Source of the DNA: Lepidodermella squamata
Lineage: Eukaryota; Gastrotricha
NCBI GenBank assembly: GCA_047495785.1
Contig: JBLDXI010000017.1
Location: forward strand, 3,286,001 to 3,350,000
Direction of reading: 5' to 3'
Length of the DNA: 64,000 nucleotides
A program made the position numbers and the translations under genes. Of the stretch, positions 13,920 to 27,732 are shown piece after piece (the first letter of the stretch is position 1; the number at the start of each line of letters is the position of its first letter). Below the pieces are notes generated by a model, which saw only the letters and a list, made by a program, of their open reading frames with translations, had not been told where the DNA came from and ran no database searches.

Positions 13920-16900
13920 CTAGACGAGAAGCTGAGGCCGCGTGGCGCCAAGCCGCTCCTCCTCATATGCACTCTCGATCTGGGATATTTCCTCCCTAAG
14001 TTTCGTGTCGAGCAGTTCCATTTGCGTCGTGTGGAAACGAACGAGCTGTTCGCGCTGCCGCTCGTGCCCCATGACCAGGCGTTTCCGCTCCTCACAAAAG
14101 CGTTTAATATTGGATTCCTTCAGCTCTCGAATCTTTCGGTCCTTCTCCTGCCGGCTGACTGACTTGTCATCGCTGATTTGGCTAACACTTTCCTTCATTT
14201 GCCGCGCTTGTTGAAGCTCGAGATCTTTGAACTCGCGTTCGTGGCGCTGGAAGCGTTCGCGTAACTGCTGCTCCTGTGCCGTAGCTAGCAAGTTTTTCGA
14301 GAATGCCGTCCGGGCTTCGGCTTGCTTGATTTGAACGTCGCGCTCCTCGCGTAAACATCGTTGCATCAGCTCTGCGTATTCATGAGCCTGAACCTCAAGC
14401 GCTGCAGATGTGCTCGAGGCAGTACATTCAACGAGCTGCGAGACAACAGTGCTGGACGTAATGCACCGGTTACCAAGAGCCCCGCCTATCGCACTAGCAC
14501 TGCGAGCACGCAGCATGTCGTTACTCGTACTAGGGCGGATTTTGCGCATCACCGGCGAGTCTTTCGCTTGACCCGGTAGAGATTTGTAATGTTTGTTAGC
14601 CAGATCGAGCTTCTCTCGATTTTGCCGCTTTTTTAACCGTTGCAACTCACGTTGCTGATGGGCAAGCAATTTTTGATAAGATTTGGATTCAGCCTGCAAT
14701 TGCTCGACGCGTAGCATCGTATCAGCCAATTGCTCAGTCGCTGTTGACCCAGACGTTGTTGGCCCAGACGCTGGAGCGATTTTGCGAGGCGTTGGCGATA
14801 TGGAGCTTTCGAGCGGCGATGAATTGCCGCTTTCAAACGGGAAACCATTTGACTCTTGATCGGCAGACGTAGTAAATCGACCAGGTAGGTTACGAATAGG
14901 TATATGACGCCTTCCAGCGAGATTACCCAGCGCTTGCGGATCTTCGAGCCAGTTAGCGAATGCTACAACAAAACAGAGATTAGTTGGTTTTTTCTGCGCT
15001 ATGATTACTTACTTCCGACGTTGTCTGGGACATAAGTGTCAAGCATGAAACGACAGAAAAGCGTGGCTATAGGGAGGGGTACACTGCCTTCGCTCCGCAA
15101 AGAGACGTGGCGGTAGCCAGCTTGGAGACCGTCCAACGGAAGAATACGTTGGCCCAGCAGGCGCCCTGTTTCGTCGTAGACAGCCAGGCGCAGCACCGCC
15201 AGGTCAGGCAGGACGACTTTACGGAATACGTAAGCTCCTGGCAACGGATCGCCATCTAACGCTGGAACATAGACTGGATTGAAGCCGTTCGCTGGAACGA
15301 GGCGGGTTTTGAATTCCTTGCGAATAGTATCAGCTGGAAGACCGTACATATCGACCTCGACGTAGCTGCCAGTGCGACGTTCCGATGTTAAAAACTGAGC
15401 TGATAAAATCTAAAATAACAGCGGAAATGCTTAAAAATTCTTAAAAGACTCTCTTGCTGAAATTGATGATTCACCTGAACCGTGCATGTTGCCGCAATGA
15501 CACCGTCAACCGGAGCTTCGCTGAACGGATTGAAGTTATTGCGATCTGATCGACGAAGGAACTCAGACTTCAGCAAGTACCCAGTGCGACCGTTGTACTC
15601 GAATCGGCCCTGGTTGAGTTGCATGGCAATGTCTAGCGTTTGGAAGTTGAGTGCCACCATTTGGCAGCCAGCTGACCAGAAGACTTGCGGATTAAAATTG
15701 CTCGAATCGTAACGGCTGCCCTTTGGATAAATACGGCTGAACTGCCGCTTGTTGTAGCTGAAATCATAAAATCAAGAAATAAGAATTCCACATGCAAAAG
15801 ATTTGACAGCGATTGACTCAGAAGCTTCAATACAAAGAGAATCTTCAACTACGTCACTTCAAATATTTCCCACTAGAAATCGATCTTATTTATACTCACT
15901 TCACGAATTCGATAGCTTGCTCTTTGAGGAGAGCCAAACCGGCATTTTCATTGAAAGAAGACATGTGATGGTGAATGTTGCGCGCCTCTGCGACATCGAA
16001 CCCTTGAAACTTTATCGGTTGCGTGTAGTTGATCATTGACGACAAGTAAGGGTGCACATTGACGGTTGCGCCTTGGTATTGATAGTTGGCGAGCAGCGCA
16101 GCTTCTTCGGCCGGCGAAAGGCTTGAAATGGCGTTTTTGCGCGCCGAAATGACAGAACGCGCGGCCGAAGTGATGGCCGACGTCACTGAGCTCGGCGATT
16201 TGAGCCCTGATAATCCCGAGCCGACAGCAGTAGAGCTTGGAGAGTCGCGGCCAACCTTGGCGGCTTCGTTGAACATAAGGTCAGCAGAGACGGTAGTAGC
16301 GGGTAATTGCACGCTGGAAGCCTCCGACTGATCGCTGGCAAGTTCGAGCAGCGCCGCGTCGTCGCCAGTCACAACATTGCTCGGGTTTATCACAGATTTT
16401 GCACCGACACTCTTGCGCTGCTCGAACACTGGCTTGGCGACAGAACTGGCCGACGGCGACATCAGCCCGCGTTGCGTCTCACTCTTGCTTGGCTCAGCTT
16501 CAGCAATCTCGGGAAGTAACCCGATTTCGTCGACGTCGGCGGCATTATCATCCGCTTTCAGCAGGCCTTTATGAAACAGCTCCAACTGCTGCCGTTCAAC
16601 CTCCGGCCGAAGTCGCTTATTCTTTATTAGAATTTTGTAGCGAAGCTGGTTCGGCGACGGCAGGGACACGCCCGGGCGCAGAGGATGTGTAGGAAGTGGC
16701 TCGCGAAGCAGCATTTCGCCGAAAATTTCTTCAGCATATTTTGCCAGCTTGTACTGTTGCTGGCGAGAGCAGTGATTTTCAAATGACAGCGTTAATGGAT
16801 AAGGAGAGGTGAGGAAGGCGGTTTCTTTTATTGCTAACAGTGTGTCCTTAAAATAAAAAATCGTGAAATAAACACTAAATTTCTCCCTTGATAAGGCTTC

Positions 16901-19223
16901 ATACCCGGTACGAAATATCTGAGCACATCGCTTTGCCGTGGGTGATAATCGGTTCACCGTTATTGCCATCCCAGCAGTCGAGTTCAACCGATCGGCAGCC
17001 GGAAAGCAGCACCTGCCGGTACATTTCCACCAAGCTCTTGCCGCCGAACTGTAGAAACCAAATATATATGTTGTACGCCTATAGGGAATTTAAGCCTTTA
17101 GGGTATGAGCATTGTATTTAACCAAAATAATAGCCAAACCGCGAGGGTGACTATCGATCATCATATATCAATCGATTGCCGTAATTAAGGGCTATCGATT
17201 GGTGCCAAATCGAATTCCGCGCGGAACTTTTGGAAATATGATTTTTGCCTTCAAAGTTAAAAAAATGCGGAAAATTTGCGTTTATTGGCCAAAACTTGAC
17301 CCTGAGTGTGCCGCGTGGACTTTGATTTGGCATCAATCGATAGCCCTTGATTACGGCAATCGATTGATATATGATGATCGATAGTCACGGTTTGGCCGCT
17401 ATGACAGTTTAAAATATTGCTTATCCCGTATAGGCTTAAGCCTATACCGTATAAGCTTAGATCCTCTATAGGCGTACAACATATATATATATAATAGCCA
17501 AGCAATTTGGAACTATCAAAAACCAGTGAGAATATATTGATCAATTATTATTACCTGCCGTCCAATCAAGTAAGTGTTGTGCGAAGTGGAGATATAATAA
17601 TGTGTAAGCGGCTGGTCCATATCCTGGGAAGGTATGAGCATTTTTATGTCGATCGGATCACTTTCGCTCCTGAAATAAATCAACTTTTTAATCGAAACAT
17701 TTTTAAAGGTTCCAGCTTACAAAATGAACCGCATAAATCCGGTATAAGACAGTTGTCCTCGGCTTCGCATGGCTTCATCGGGTTCATACACGTCAATAAG
17801 CTGCTTAACCTGCTGGTTGCTGAAAAACGGATGGAGAATTTCATTGTGCCGTGGATCTCGCTGATTCTTATTAAGGAAGTTTTTCAGCTGTTCAATTGAA
17901 CACGAGCACTTTGCAAGGTGTGGCGCTGCACTGCCGATGGGCACGTCTTCCTTACCGCATATCGACAAATAAACGGACTCAATTTCAGGTCGTGCACATA
18001 TTCGCTTGTACAACGTGAAAAATTTGTCGAAGGTGAATGCATCCCAATCGACAACGGCGTCATCGAGGGATGACAACCCACCGGTCGACATGGTAGAAAT
18101 TATTCCGCTGTTAGAACTCGACAGCGTGCTGGTGGCAGATGCAGTCAAAGTCGTTGCATTCGATGGAATGGATGATGTGGATAGAGTGTTACTGTTTATG
18201 GAAGTATGACCGGTAAATTGGAACGAAGAGGCGCCGCCTCCGGCGATTAGAGTCGGCGTAGGGGAAGCCAGAGAAGTCATTGAAGGAGTCGACGGTATGG
18301 AAGAAGTCATGGATACTGGTGCTGGAGATGCCGTCAGCGACAACAAGCCAAGTTCTTGCATAGCTGCAATAAAAAAAAACATTTTCGACTAATTATATAA
18401 AATTTGAGCACCGCCAATCCCGATATTCAAAACAACTACGGCATTCTAGGAAATAGCTGATTTTGAGAGACGACTCAAGAAGTATCGAATCAAAGGATTA
18501 ATATTATCAAATCTGGATAAAAATGAACCTTCTAAAACTGTTCGATTGTCGATCGATGAAGACATACTCCCTAGAGCTTTAGCAACAGTTTTTGCGAGCA
18601 GTCGGCCTTGAGCGTCGGTGCTGAGGCGAAGGCGAAGCCAAAGCTTGTACAGTTGCCACATAGGACTGGCGTGAGCAGTCAAACGAATCCAAGGTGAGTG
18701 CACTAGTTTACGAAGACCATCAGTCCATGCCTTAGCTTTAGCGTCGTCGTAAGCCGCCACGAAAATGTAGCTTAGATTGACGAAATCAGTTCCAACGCAT
18801 ATGCACAAGGTACGGTAGTTGAGACTGCCACTGCCTTTCAGCTCAAGATCCCACGCTAGTTGAGCGTCTTTCGGGGAACTACCCTGTCGAATGTCGGAAA
18901 CTTGCAGCAAATCAACGACAACGGCTTCCTTGCCCGGACTTTTCCATACGACAAACAATCCTGAATCATCGACGCGAAACGTGGCATCCATCTCAATAGT
19001 TTGCCCAGAATCCTGTTGAGAACATTATTTCTTAGATAAAATCACCAATATAACAACGCAATAAGCATACGTCGGTCCAGATGTCGAATTTTTCTCCTTT
19101 CAGTAGAAGAGGCGGCACTGCTGGTGGAACTACGACATTAGTGGCAGCCGGCCAATAACTCATAGCTGACGTCATAACTACGTTGCCGCTGGAATTGCTC
19201 ATCGTGCTGCGTAGCGTCGCCAT
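13920..19223 (-). CDS. PLCB: Phospholipase C-beta
   Basis: PLC-beta hydrolyses PIP2 to IP3 and diacylglycerol at the plasma membrane downstream of Gq. Exons in transcript order: 19223-19071, 19012-18475, 18363-17721, 17669-17555, 17048-16905, 16846-15900, 15757-15475, 15409-15013 and 14962-13920, giving 1420 aa. Order: PH-like domain (about 20-150), EF-hand region with a long Ser/Thr insert, X domain with catalytic-type histidines in [11 protein letters not shown] and THGKAM, a Ser-rich X-Y linker, Y domain ([13 protein letters not shown]), C2 (about 935-1075), and the long C-terminal coiled coil typical of the beta class. The tail ends QLLV, which could bind a class II PDZ domain. The donor of exon 2 (18475) is weak and the least certain boundary. 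The family resembles nematode EGL-8 and vertebrate PLCB. Confidence 0.93.
17062..17489. mobile_element. Inverted-repeat (MITE-like) element in a PLC-beta intron
   Basis: The PLC-beta intron at 17049-17554 is ten times longer than its neighbours because it holds a palindromic element. The outer arms begin with GTTGTACGCCTATAG (plus strand at 17070) and its reverse complement near 17466-17480, each preceded by a TA run. The inner arms (about 17148-17215 and 17322-17388) are nearly perfect inverted copies rich in ATCGAT. A non-repeated centre of about 100 bp separates them. There is no transposase, so it is a non-autonomous element. The flanking TA runs prevent a clear target-site call. Confidence 0.8.
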
Positions 19224-22200
19224 GATGGTAAAACGACAGGCTGTTTACCACCGTTTGGTTCTCGCGAAACCAAACAGCAGCAGCTTTTTAAGCGTTGGCA
19301 AGTATTATTGGAATTTTTTATACACAGCTATAGATAGTGAAGAAAAAGAAAACGATTAGAGGCAAAAAAGCAACTCATAGGCATAACAATTATCTAGCCT
19401 CCTAGCGGCTGTTGCGAATAAACGTGATGAATTGTTATTCGAAGCAACAATAATCGAAATATATCGTTGGAGGCGCCTCGCATTTATCCACATTGCATCG
19501 GGTGATGATTGAGGCTCGCAGCGATGATTTTTTCTTAGAATGCGTGCATCGCTCGCCTAAAAACCTATAATATGCAACCTATATGAGAAATGATGAATCT
19601 CGATGAGATGAAGAGCTGGCATAATAATATGATTACAGCACGTTCAATCTAAGCGAAATTTGATCAGGTGTTTTGCACGGTGCGCAGACACGTAGCAATA
19701 GCTGTGTATACGTACATTTCTATAATCCCTCATCGATAAGCTGAAATGCGACACACGCGCCATTTGACAGCATAGGGTGGCACAATTAAATAGAAAAATT
19801 AGCAGATTTTCATTGTTGTGGGGTAGGTTTAAAACACAAGCTGGTCATTTTTTCAAGCATTTTATCGGCGAAATCGCCGCTGATAATTTGAATGATTATG
19901 GTATCAGTAAATGAATTCACAGCTAAAAAAGAACTATGCGGCGTCCCACTCCATATAACGCGCCTAAATATTCCACGCTTGCTAAAATAATAGTAAAAAT
20001 TAGCTGGCAAAAATGCACAAGGGTGCGACTAAAAGTGCTCTATAGCACTGAATGAAAGTTGATATGAAGCTATGCTTTAAAATACGAGGCAAAAGTGGCG
20101 GCTGGGCAAATACAGGTGTTCTCAAGCAGCGGAAAACGACACAGGAAAAAAAATTGGTATTTTACGCGAATAGAATAAACAGAGCTCTCAACAGAAACAG
20201 CGACGTGTTAGTGCAAGCCGCGAACCACCTTTGCTTCAGATCGCATATTCGGTAACAAGCAGGTAATTTTTATTTTATGCGGCAGGGCGTGTTCCATAAG
20301 GGCGAACACGACAGCCATTTTGATAAGGAAACGCGCTGCGTGTATAAGAAACATAGGTCTGGCCGCAGTTTTGGCCGTTGATTTTTTCTCAGCTATATGA
20401 AAGCTAATTGCTGAAAAAGCCTGCTGACTTGGAGTCGAAAAACGGAATTATTTTTAGGATGCGCGAGTACGATAAGCGAGTATGTTCATAGCGATGTTTT
20501 AGGAAAAAAACGCATCATGATGCATGCAAACAGAGAACAGATGATTTCCCGGAGACTTCCCGACGGGCATGTAGGCATTATTTTACACGCAAGACTTCTG
20601 CGCGAATTTAGCGTGTCATTAGTATAATTTAAGATTACTAAAAGCGAAATTCGAATTATCGGAATAATAACAAATGATAAGGAGCCAATGGCTCGTGATG
20701 AATACACAGCTAAAATAATGGCATGACCTTATTACTTACTATATTACTCACCACAACAGCTGCGTATAGATTTCGCGGTCGAGAAAAACGGCTATATAAT
20801 TCTTCCTGTTATAATATAGGCAGCGAAATGGCTTTATAGTGCCGAGCGACGACGTCCGAATATGTGACATGCGCATCATGATGTGTACTTCTAGTTTCTG
20901 GCCGTTATAATTCGTTATAATATCGCAGCACTTCTCCAGATGACTATAAAATAAATGTGCATGTCCTTTTTACTAGTATACGCGGTTAGTTTTTTTTATC
21001 TATTGTGCTCACTTTTGTACATGCTGCTTTGCCGTCGCGCGCTCTCTCACTCGCCCTTTACTCGTCGCGTAGTGTTTTATATTGCGATATAATATTTAGC
21101 ATCATCATCTAGGAACCGCAGAAGACAGAACTGGGGCTTACGCTGCGGATATACGGCATTAATATGGCAAACTGCACTGCAATACAAACAGTTATGCTAT
21201 CTATAAGGACTTCGCAAATTTTATTATGCCTGCTTCTACTGCTTCTACATTATATAGCAGAAAGATAAATTACCGGCCATCTCACCGATTTATCGATTAT
21301 AATCACTGTATTCTACGGATGCGCACCTGCTCGATCATGCCGCAACTAGTCAAAACTTTTCGATGCGAGCTAAACTAACCATAGGAATACGTCTTCGGGC
21401 AGTTGTAGTATATAAATAAAGTTCTTCGGTATGGCTCACAAAAATTAATTCACTGAAAAAGATCCCTGCTATCCTAAAGCAGATTGGAGAATAAAACATC
21501 GGACACGATGTCTTTGAGTCAATGCAGGCACAAAATATAAAGACGTGTGAATTACGCTCCGTACAAAATTATTTTACAGCTGCAAGCTGCGTCTGCATGT
21601 CACATAACTATTTGAAATGCTGATAAATTATGTGAATTATTGGTGAATGGGCGCAAAAAACGTGGCTATTGCTTCATTTGAGATCAGATGAAAAGGCGCT
21701 AGCAATGGCGCATCAATACAGCCCAGGGAAAAATTCACCGCTAATAGAAATTCGTTGCCAAGATATATTTTAATTTCTGCGGTTCATTTATAGCATGGGC
21801 TAAGTTGAACGCTTCGGCTAATAGGGCAATTTTTGGTTATTCTACGATAATGTTCCGTAAAGGAGCGGAAATGGGGAGATGCATATATACTTACGATAGT
21901 ACAACATTTGGGCAGCGGTTTATTGCTGTATATATAACGAATGTATATGTACATAGCCTTGACCATTAAGGGTTCAGCCCACCATAAAACATTCTGTCCC
22001 GAAAGGTAGGATTAATGAAGTCCTTAATCTTATTTTAATTTTGTAAAAATTATACAGCTACAAGCTCTGTATACAAAGCTGACAAATCTGGGCTATATAT
22101 TTCTAAAATAATGTGTGACTGAATTCGTAATGCTTCTGCTGCAATCATCGCAAAGCTGACAAGAAAGAAGCAACACATGGGTCGATCAATGCTTCTCAGT

Positions 22201-24738
22201 GATTAGTTGAGTCTCGTCGTACTGCTTTGCTTGTACGCATGCAGTCTTTCTATGTACACCTTCATAATAAGTGCGATCAGAAATAGTGATTGATATAGAT
22301 TTTGTATTTTCAAAAGTTTAATAAGGAATTATCGTCATATCTGCATATGACACTACAATACTTCGGTGCTGATTTTTGTGCCTCTTGCTATTATACTTAC
22401 AGGTGTATTATGGATCAGTATCCTACGTACTAAAAACGTACATGTCGGTCAAATTAAATGCGCGCTTATGCTGATGACTGATGATGAGATTATTATTTTA
22501 TTTCCATTAGGACTCGAAGAGGACCGGAGCTTTGATTGCAATAATATACTATACAGCATGCGCTCTATAGGCATAGAATAGGTATCAGCAAATCAGCTAA
22601 AAAAATAGTCGATGTAGTGCCGCTTTATTTAGTAGATGCCACTATACAATTCTGTCAGCTTACTCACAATGCGCGTAGAAAGCAGAACGCTGCGGCTGAA
22701 TAGTACTAATTTCCGAATAAGATTCACACGCTTTCCGTGTTAGACATGTTTTAACAAATTACACCAACGCCTTGAGCGATATCCGAGAAATAGACGGTGT
22801 TCGACAGGTGACTCACTTCACCTCTGTGAGAGATGTCTACATCGCCTCTACCAATTCGAATGAAATTGAAATGAATTAACTGGCCAGTCGTTGGGTGGAC
22901 TTTCGATAAAAAAATCGCAGCGCTTCATCGTGTTGAAAATGCTCGTCTATGCGCCTATGCGGCTACGAAATACACTGCGCGAAAAATTTCCGGTCCACTG
23001 TCCGCGATTCGCATGTCAAATTTGTGGAAAACAAATCATGAAATTGTTGCATACTCTTGTAGTATATATACTAGATCCTAGATCTGAAGTCAACGTGTAA
23101 ATTCGAATAAAAGATTTACCGCAGATACAACGTGAAAAACGATCGTTTCTAATTGCAGCGGGCCAGGCATTATTTTTGCGCAGTGTAAAGGTAAAGGAAA
23201 TTAAGCCACCGATACTCATCTGAAAAACCGATGGCAAGCAACTCGTCACTGAAGCCAAAAATTCCCAAGGCTAAAGATCTGTGAATCGCCAGCTCGGTTC
23301 GCTAAGCAGTTTGAAGCCGGATGCTATGAAACTGCGTCAAGCAAAAAAGTAAGTTGAACGGCAAAGCATTTTTTGTTACATCTCTGCCCCTCTCTGACTC
23401 TGACACTGGAAAGTAGCCCAGGCCTAGTCAACGAAAAAGGTCATTCGCCAAGCAGATTGACATTTTCCATTTTAGAAGTTCGACATGAGTCAGATTTGGA
23501 CTTACAGATTACCAAAAGAATAACTGTCATCATAATTACGATGAAATTGTATCAAAATTTACAAGCTATTCTGATGTCTGCTATACTTCAGGAATATGTA
23601 AATATTCTATGTGAAACCGCGGTGATTTCTTTAGCAAATTACATGTGAAACGGCTTTAAAAAAGATTGAGACGAAAAGATTAAAAAAATTTCGCGCAGAA
23701 AAGTCTGCGACAATATATTTAATTAGTTATCCTTCGTGGTGACTAATTTTTATTTAAATTTAATTTAAACGATAAATCATTTTTATTCAGAAAATAGCGA
23801 ATTCTGATGGTCGTGGCGCGCTTTTATGAAACCCCACCTGACCACCTGATGTGGGGCTGGATGCCGGTGAATCCTGCCAAAGCAGCGAAAGGAAAAGCGC
23901 ACGCAATCATGTCAAGATCCAGGACTACTTCATAACAGTCGCTAGTCTTGCCCTCTCGAAAACGTCCGATTCTCTAGACCTCGCTATTTTTCGTCTCGGT
24001 TGAGTCGCTCTGCTTTGACAGTCGTTCCATCGAGCTATTTCGTGATTACCCTGCTGTTCAGGGCTAGCTATCAGGCAAGGTAATTAATCCCTCTTCCGAA
24101 GCTCTACTGATCAGGAAGTGCACTGGCCCCATCATGTTTACCCCCGGGTCTTGTATCTGATCCTGATTTAGACATTTTCGACTAAGCTCTAAGCTCCGAT
24201 GACTAAATTGCTTCGGTCAAAGCTCAAAGCGATGCTCGAAAAGCAGCCAATAAACCGGTCAGGCTAAATACTGCCCAAATAGTAAGTAAGCAATCCACGG
24301 GAACATAATGATCACCATTACCATGCGAGCGGAGCAACTGTAACAGCATGGCTTTGCTCGAATAACACCCCAGCAACTTATGGTTCTATCCCATGGCACG
24401 ACGGCTATGGAATAGCGCAATGAACTTCATTCGTCCAAGGATTTTTGTAATTGATTGTGTCACAAGTTCTGTGTAACGTCATCTCTCTAAAATCAATATG
24501 CTGTTGAACTCATTGGGGCGTAAAGCATCAGCTCTCTTCTCTCTTTTTCTGTTAATAAGAATAGATTGTACCTTACGATTAGCCCTTGATTCTTTAATCA
24601 CCAATCGCCGTTCCAATCTTTTTAATAGCTAAACCCTAAACCTTACCTGTTAAATTCTGACGTTAATCATTTATCCCATTTTGCTTTTTTTAGCTCTATT
24701 TATTTTGGAATTGATTTACCGTACGGGTAATATTTTTC
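19224..24738. other. 5.5-kb gene-poor spacer between PLC-beta and EXO1
   Basis: The longest stretch without a supported gene. It separates the divergent PLC-beta and EXO1 starts and must contain their promoters. The sequence is AT-rich and heterogeneous, with no frame over about 90 codons that resembles a protein, and I saw no tRNA, no clear terminal inverted repeats and no tandem array. Candidate explanations are long-range PLC-beta control DNA or unannotated non-coding RNA. Confidence 0.6.
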
Positions 24739-27193
24739 ATGGGAATTCAACAGTTGCTGCCTTTCTTGAACAAATGCACTGAACAAGTAAACATATCACA
24801 GTTCGAAGGATGGACAGTTGCGATCGACGCATATTGCTGGCTTCATAAGGGTTGCTATGCTTGCAGCGAAGAGTTACTTTTAGGAACCCCTACAGACAAG
24901 TTAGTTATCTTCTAACTCTGCTTAAAAGCACCTGAAAGCCATGGGTGTATTTCAGATACGTTCAGTATTGCATGAAATTTGTCAACATGCTTTTGCGGCA
25001 CAAGCTGAAGCCGATTCTTGTATTTGATGGGCAAAGACTGAATGCCAAAGCTGATACTGAAGCAGAACGTCAAGAGTTAGCTTGTTTCTATAAAATTACT
25101 TTCATAATTATGGCAGCTATTGTGATGAAGGAAACGCAGATCAGCGGCTAACACTGCTCGCAGATTGTTACTCGATGGCAACCGTTACGAGGCGAAACGA
25201 TATTTGGGCCAAGCTATAAGCGTTACTTCTAAAATGGCACATGACGTCGTTGAGGTGAGTTTGATTTTCGGATCTTTACAACCTGCATGCCCATATCAAA
25301 TCTTTCTAGGCATGCCGCTCGGTCGGCGTGGATTGCATTGTTGCTCAATATGAAGCTGATGCTCAATTAGCCTATTTGTCTTTATCTGGAATTGTTAACC
25401 TCGTTATCAGTGAAGATTCGGATTTGCTTGTTTTTGGCTGTCGAAGGGTAAATGTTTAGCAATGATATGATGAAGATGGCTCATAGATTAGTTTACAATT
25501 GTCAGGTACTTTTTAAACTCGATCTCAGTGGTCGCGGCGAGCTCATAGAGCAGGACCGGCTAGGTGAAGTCTTTGGTGCCGACTTCTCATTCGAAAAGTT
25601 CCGCTACATGTGCATATTATCTGGTTGTGATTATCTGGATGGCGTTGAAGGCGTAGGATTGAGCAAAGCTCTTCGCGTATTTCGGCGTGCCAAGCAAGGC
25701 GACATTAGAAAAGTTCGTATTTCCGCTTTAGGTTCAAAACATCTAACATTAATAATGTTCAGGTGCTGGCGAATCTCTCCGGTTACTTGGGACGAGCCGT
25801 TCCACTACGCCCAGGCTACATTGACGCTTTTGTGAACGCGAATAACACGTTTCTTTATCAGATGGTTTTTGACCCGATCGAGCGCTGCGTTAGACCGTTA
25901 AACCCCAGGCCTAAGCACATTACTTCCGCAGATCTGCCTTTTGCTGGAAAGTGAGTCCCAAATACTTTTAATTCTCCAGTAGAAATTCTTCCTTTGAATT
26001 AAGGGAGTTGGATGATGTCACCGCATTCAACCTCGCTGTAGGAAATATAGACCCATCGAACCTCCGGCCGTTTGAAGGTATTTCCACGTGGAACCCTCCA
26101 CAGAATCGCTCGAGCATTTGGAGCCCTGGTGAGTCAGGTTACGAATGCATAGATTGTTAGAGCTTGAGTTTTTCAGATTATCAACTCCCTAAAACTCCAC
26201 CGCGGAAAAACGCAACCAACTCAGTGACGAAAACTGTCGTGAACTCGTCGGTTGTGTTAGCCGATTGGGGCACAGTTGGGACCGTTAAATCATCATCTAC
26301 AGCTTCTTTCAGCGTCTCTCAAAGTGATAATGACCGGAAACGCAAAGTTTCTACGTCTGGTAATTTTTGTAATTTCTCGTTTAAATATGTTAGAGTTTTT
26401 TTTCAGTTGAGATTGCTACATCGCTACAAACTGGAAAATATGCTAAGATGGATGCGATAGTTATAGAGGAATCTGATACTGAAGAAGCTGAATGTCCAGA
26501 ATTAACAGCACTCTCTGCCACTCCATCCTCGCCTACAATAATGAGTCAGACCAGTCGAATTATTCGTAGAAGTTTTGCCTCGGCTTCACACGCCAGAAAT
26601 GACACGCCTTCTGACATTTGCGATTTGGTCATGACTCCGCCTGCAACGCAGCTTTCAAACGTATCACAAGCCAGCCCATTCTCTGCCAGTCCTTATTTTC
26701 CTACTAAAACGTCAAAGTCCAGCCAGAATTCGCCTGCCTTGACGCCAGGTGGTTTATCTGCTCGCCTGGCTGCGAAGAGGCAGCACTGCCAACAAGAAGC
26801 TGGCATAGGTTTCCAGTCTCAAATGAGTGTAGGCATCGTATCTCCTGAACCTGCAAAGTTATCGAAACTCAATCCGCGCGACAGCAACTCAGGCGAGCCT
26901 ATTGCAGCCGCTCTCCTACTTACTTCCTCAGAAGCCATATCAGAACCCGAAGTGGCTAAATCATGTAATGAAAACGAAATGGAAACGACTAAGTTCGATA
27001 AAACTGCGGAGAAGGAATCATGCATTACTAAAGGTTTGCTATTTGATTTTCACTACTCAATTTGCTAATTTTATCACCTTCAGAAGCTGCGTTGGAATCG
27101 CCGAAGGCACTTAATTCGAACCAAAATCCAGCCGTGCGTGGTGGCGGAGTGCGATTGCTGTTGGAAAAATTCGCTTTCAAAACTGCGAAGTGA
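24739..27193 (+). CDS. EXO1: Exonuclease 1
   Basis: EXO1 is a 5'-3' exonuclease and flap endonuclease of the FEN1/XPG family that acts in mismatch repair, end resection and replication. Exons: 24739-24899, 24956-25075, 25131-25254, 25310-25447, 25506-25712, 25763-25950, 26004-26128, 26177-26359, 26407-27033 and 27084-27193; 660 aa (human 846). The N-domain starts [10 protein letters not shown]. Metal-binding acidic residues are visible in [30 protein letters not shown] and SGCDYLDG. The H3TH region follows ([13 protein letters not shown]). The C-terminal half is Ser-rich and poorly conserved, ending with [12 protein letters not shown], which resembles the human LWKNFGFK box. All introns are about 50-60 nt. 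Likely poly(A) signal at 27308. Confidence 0.95.
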
Positions 27194-27732
27194 TTGCAGT
27201 AATGAATTCCATGCTCAGTGCCGTGATCTTTCCCAATCAAAAAGCGTTGCAATTTTTTATGGTAGCTTGTTTTCTCATTATTGGTTTTATGTGACGAAGG
27301 TTGAAATAATAAAACTCCCTGCAGGATTTGTTCAAAATTTGGACTTTCAGAAAATGAAAGTTTGACTCCGCTTTTTATATCGGATATTGGATTATGAGGC
27401 CTAACTACCGTTGGCTAAAGTTGATTAGCATGCGCATAACTAGCGACAGTCAATGCGAGAGAATAATCAATACTATTAGAATTTTCTCAGCTATACCTAT
27501 CGTCGGTTTACTTTTGTCTCGCATGTGAATACGTTACCTAGGAGAGACCCGTGCCTTCATTCACGCGATATTAATACCACATTGAGCGTGTTTTTTTCAG
27601 ACTTGGTTATTATCTTGGTGTACTTATCTATACCCAGTGCTAAACCCCAAATTCACCTGGCGTGCCTTTCACGTAATTTGGCCAACAGAAATCATTCCGT
27701 AATTTTTGCGTATAGATAAATTCCATCAAATC
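27194..27732. other. Spacer between EXO1 and the 235-aa gene
   Basis: 540 bp containing the EXO1 3' UTR (AATAAA at 27308) and the presumed promoter of the next gene. An open stretch at 27525-27719 has no recognisable similarity and I do not call it. Confidence 0.5.

Noticed and set aside
17151-17384. Two opposite-strand open frames sharing the same C-terminal peptide
   Set aside because: They are translations of the two arms of the inverted-repeat element, not genes. The shared peptide led to recognition of the palindrome.
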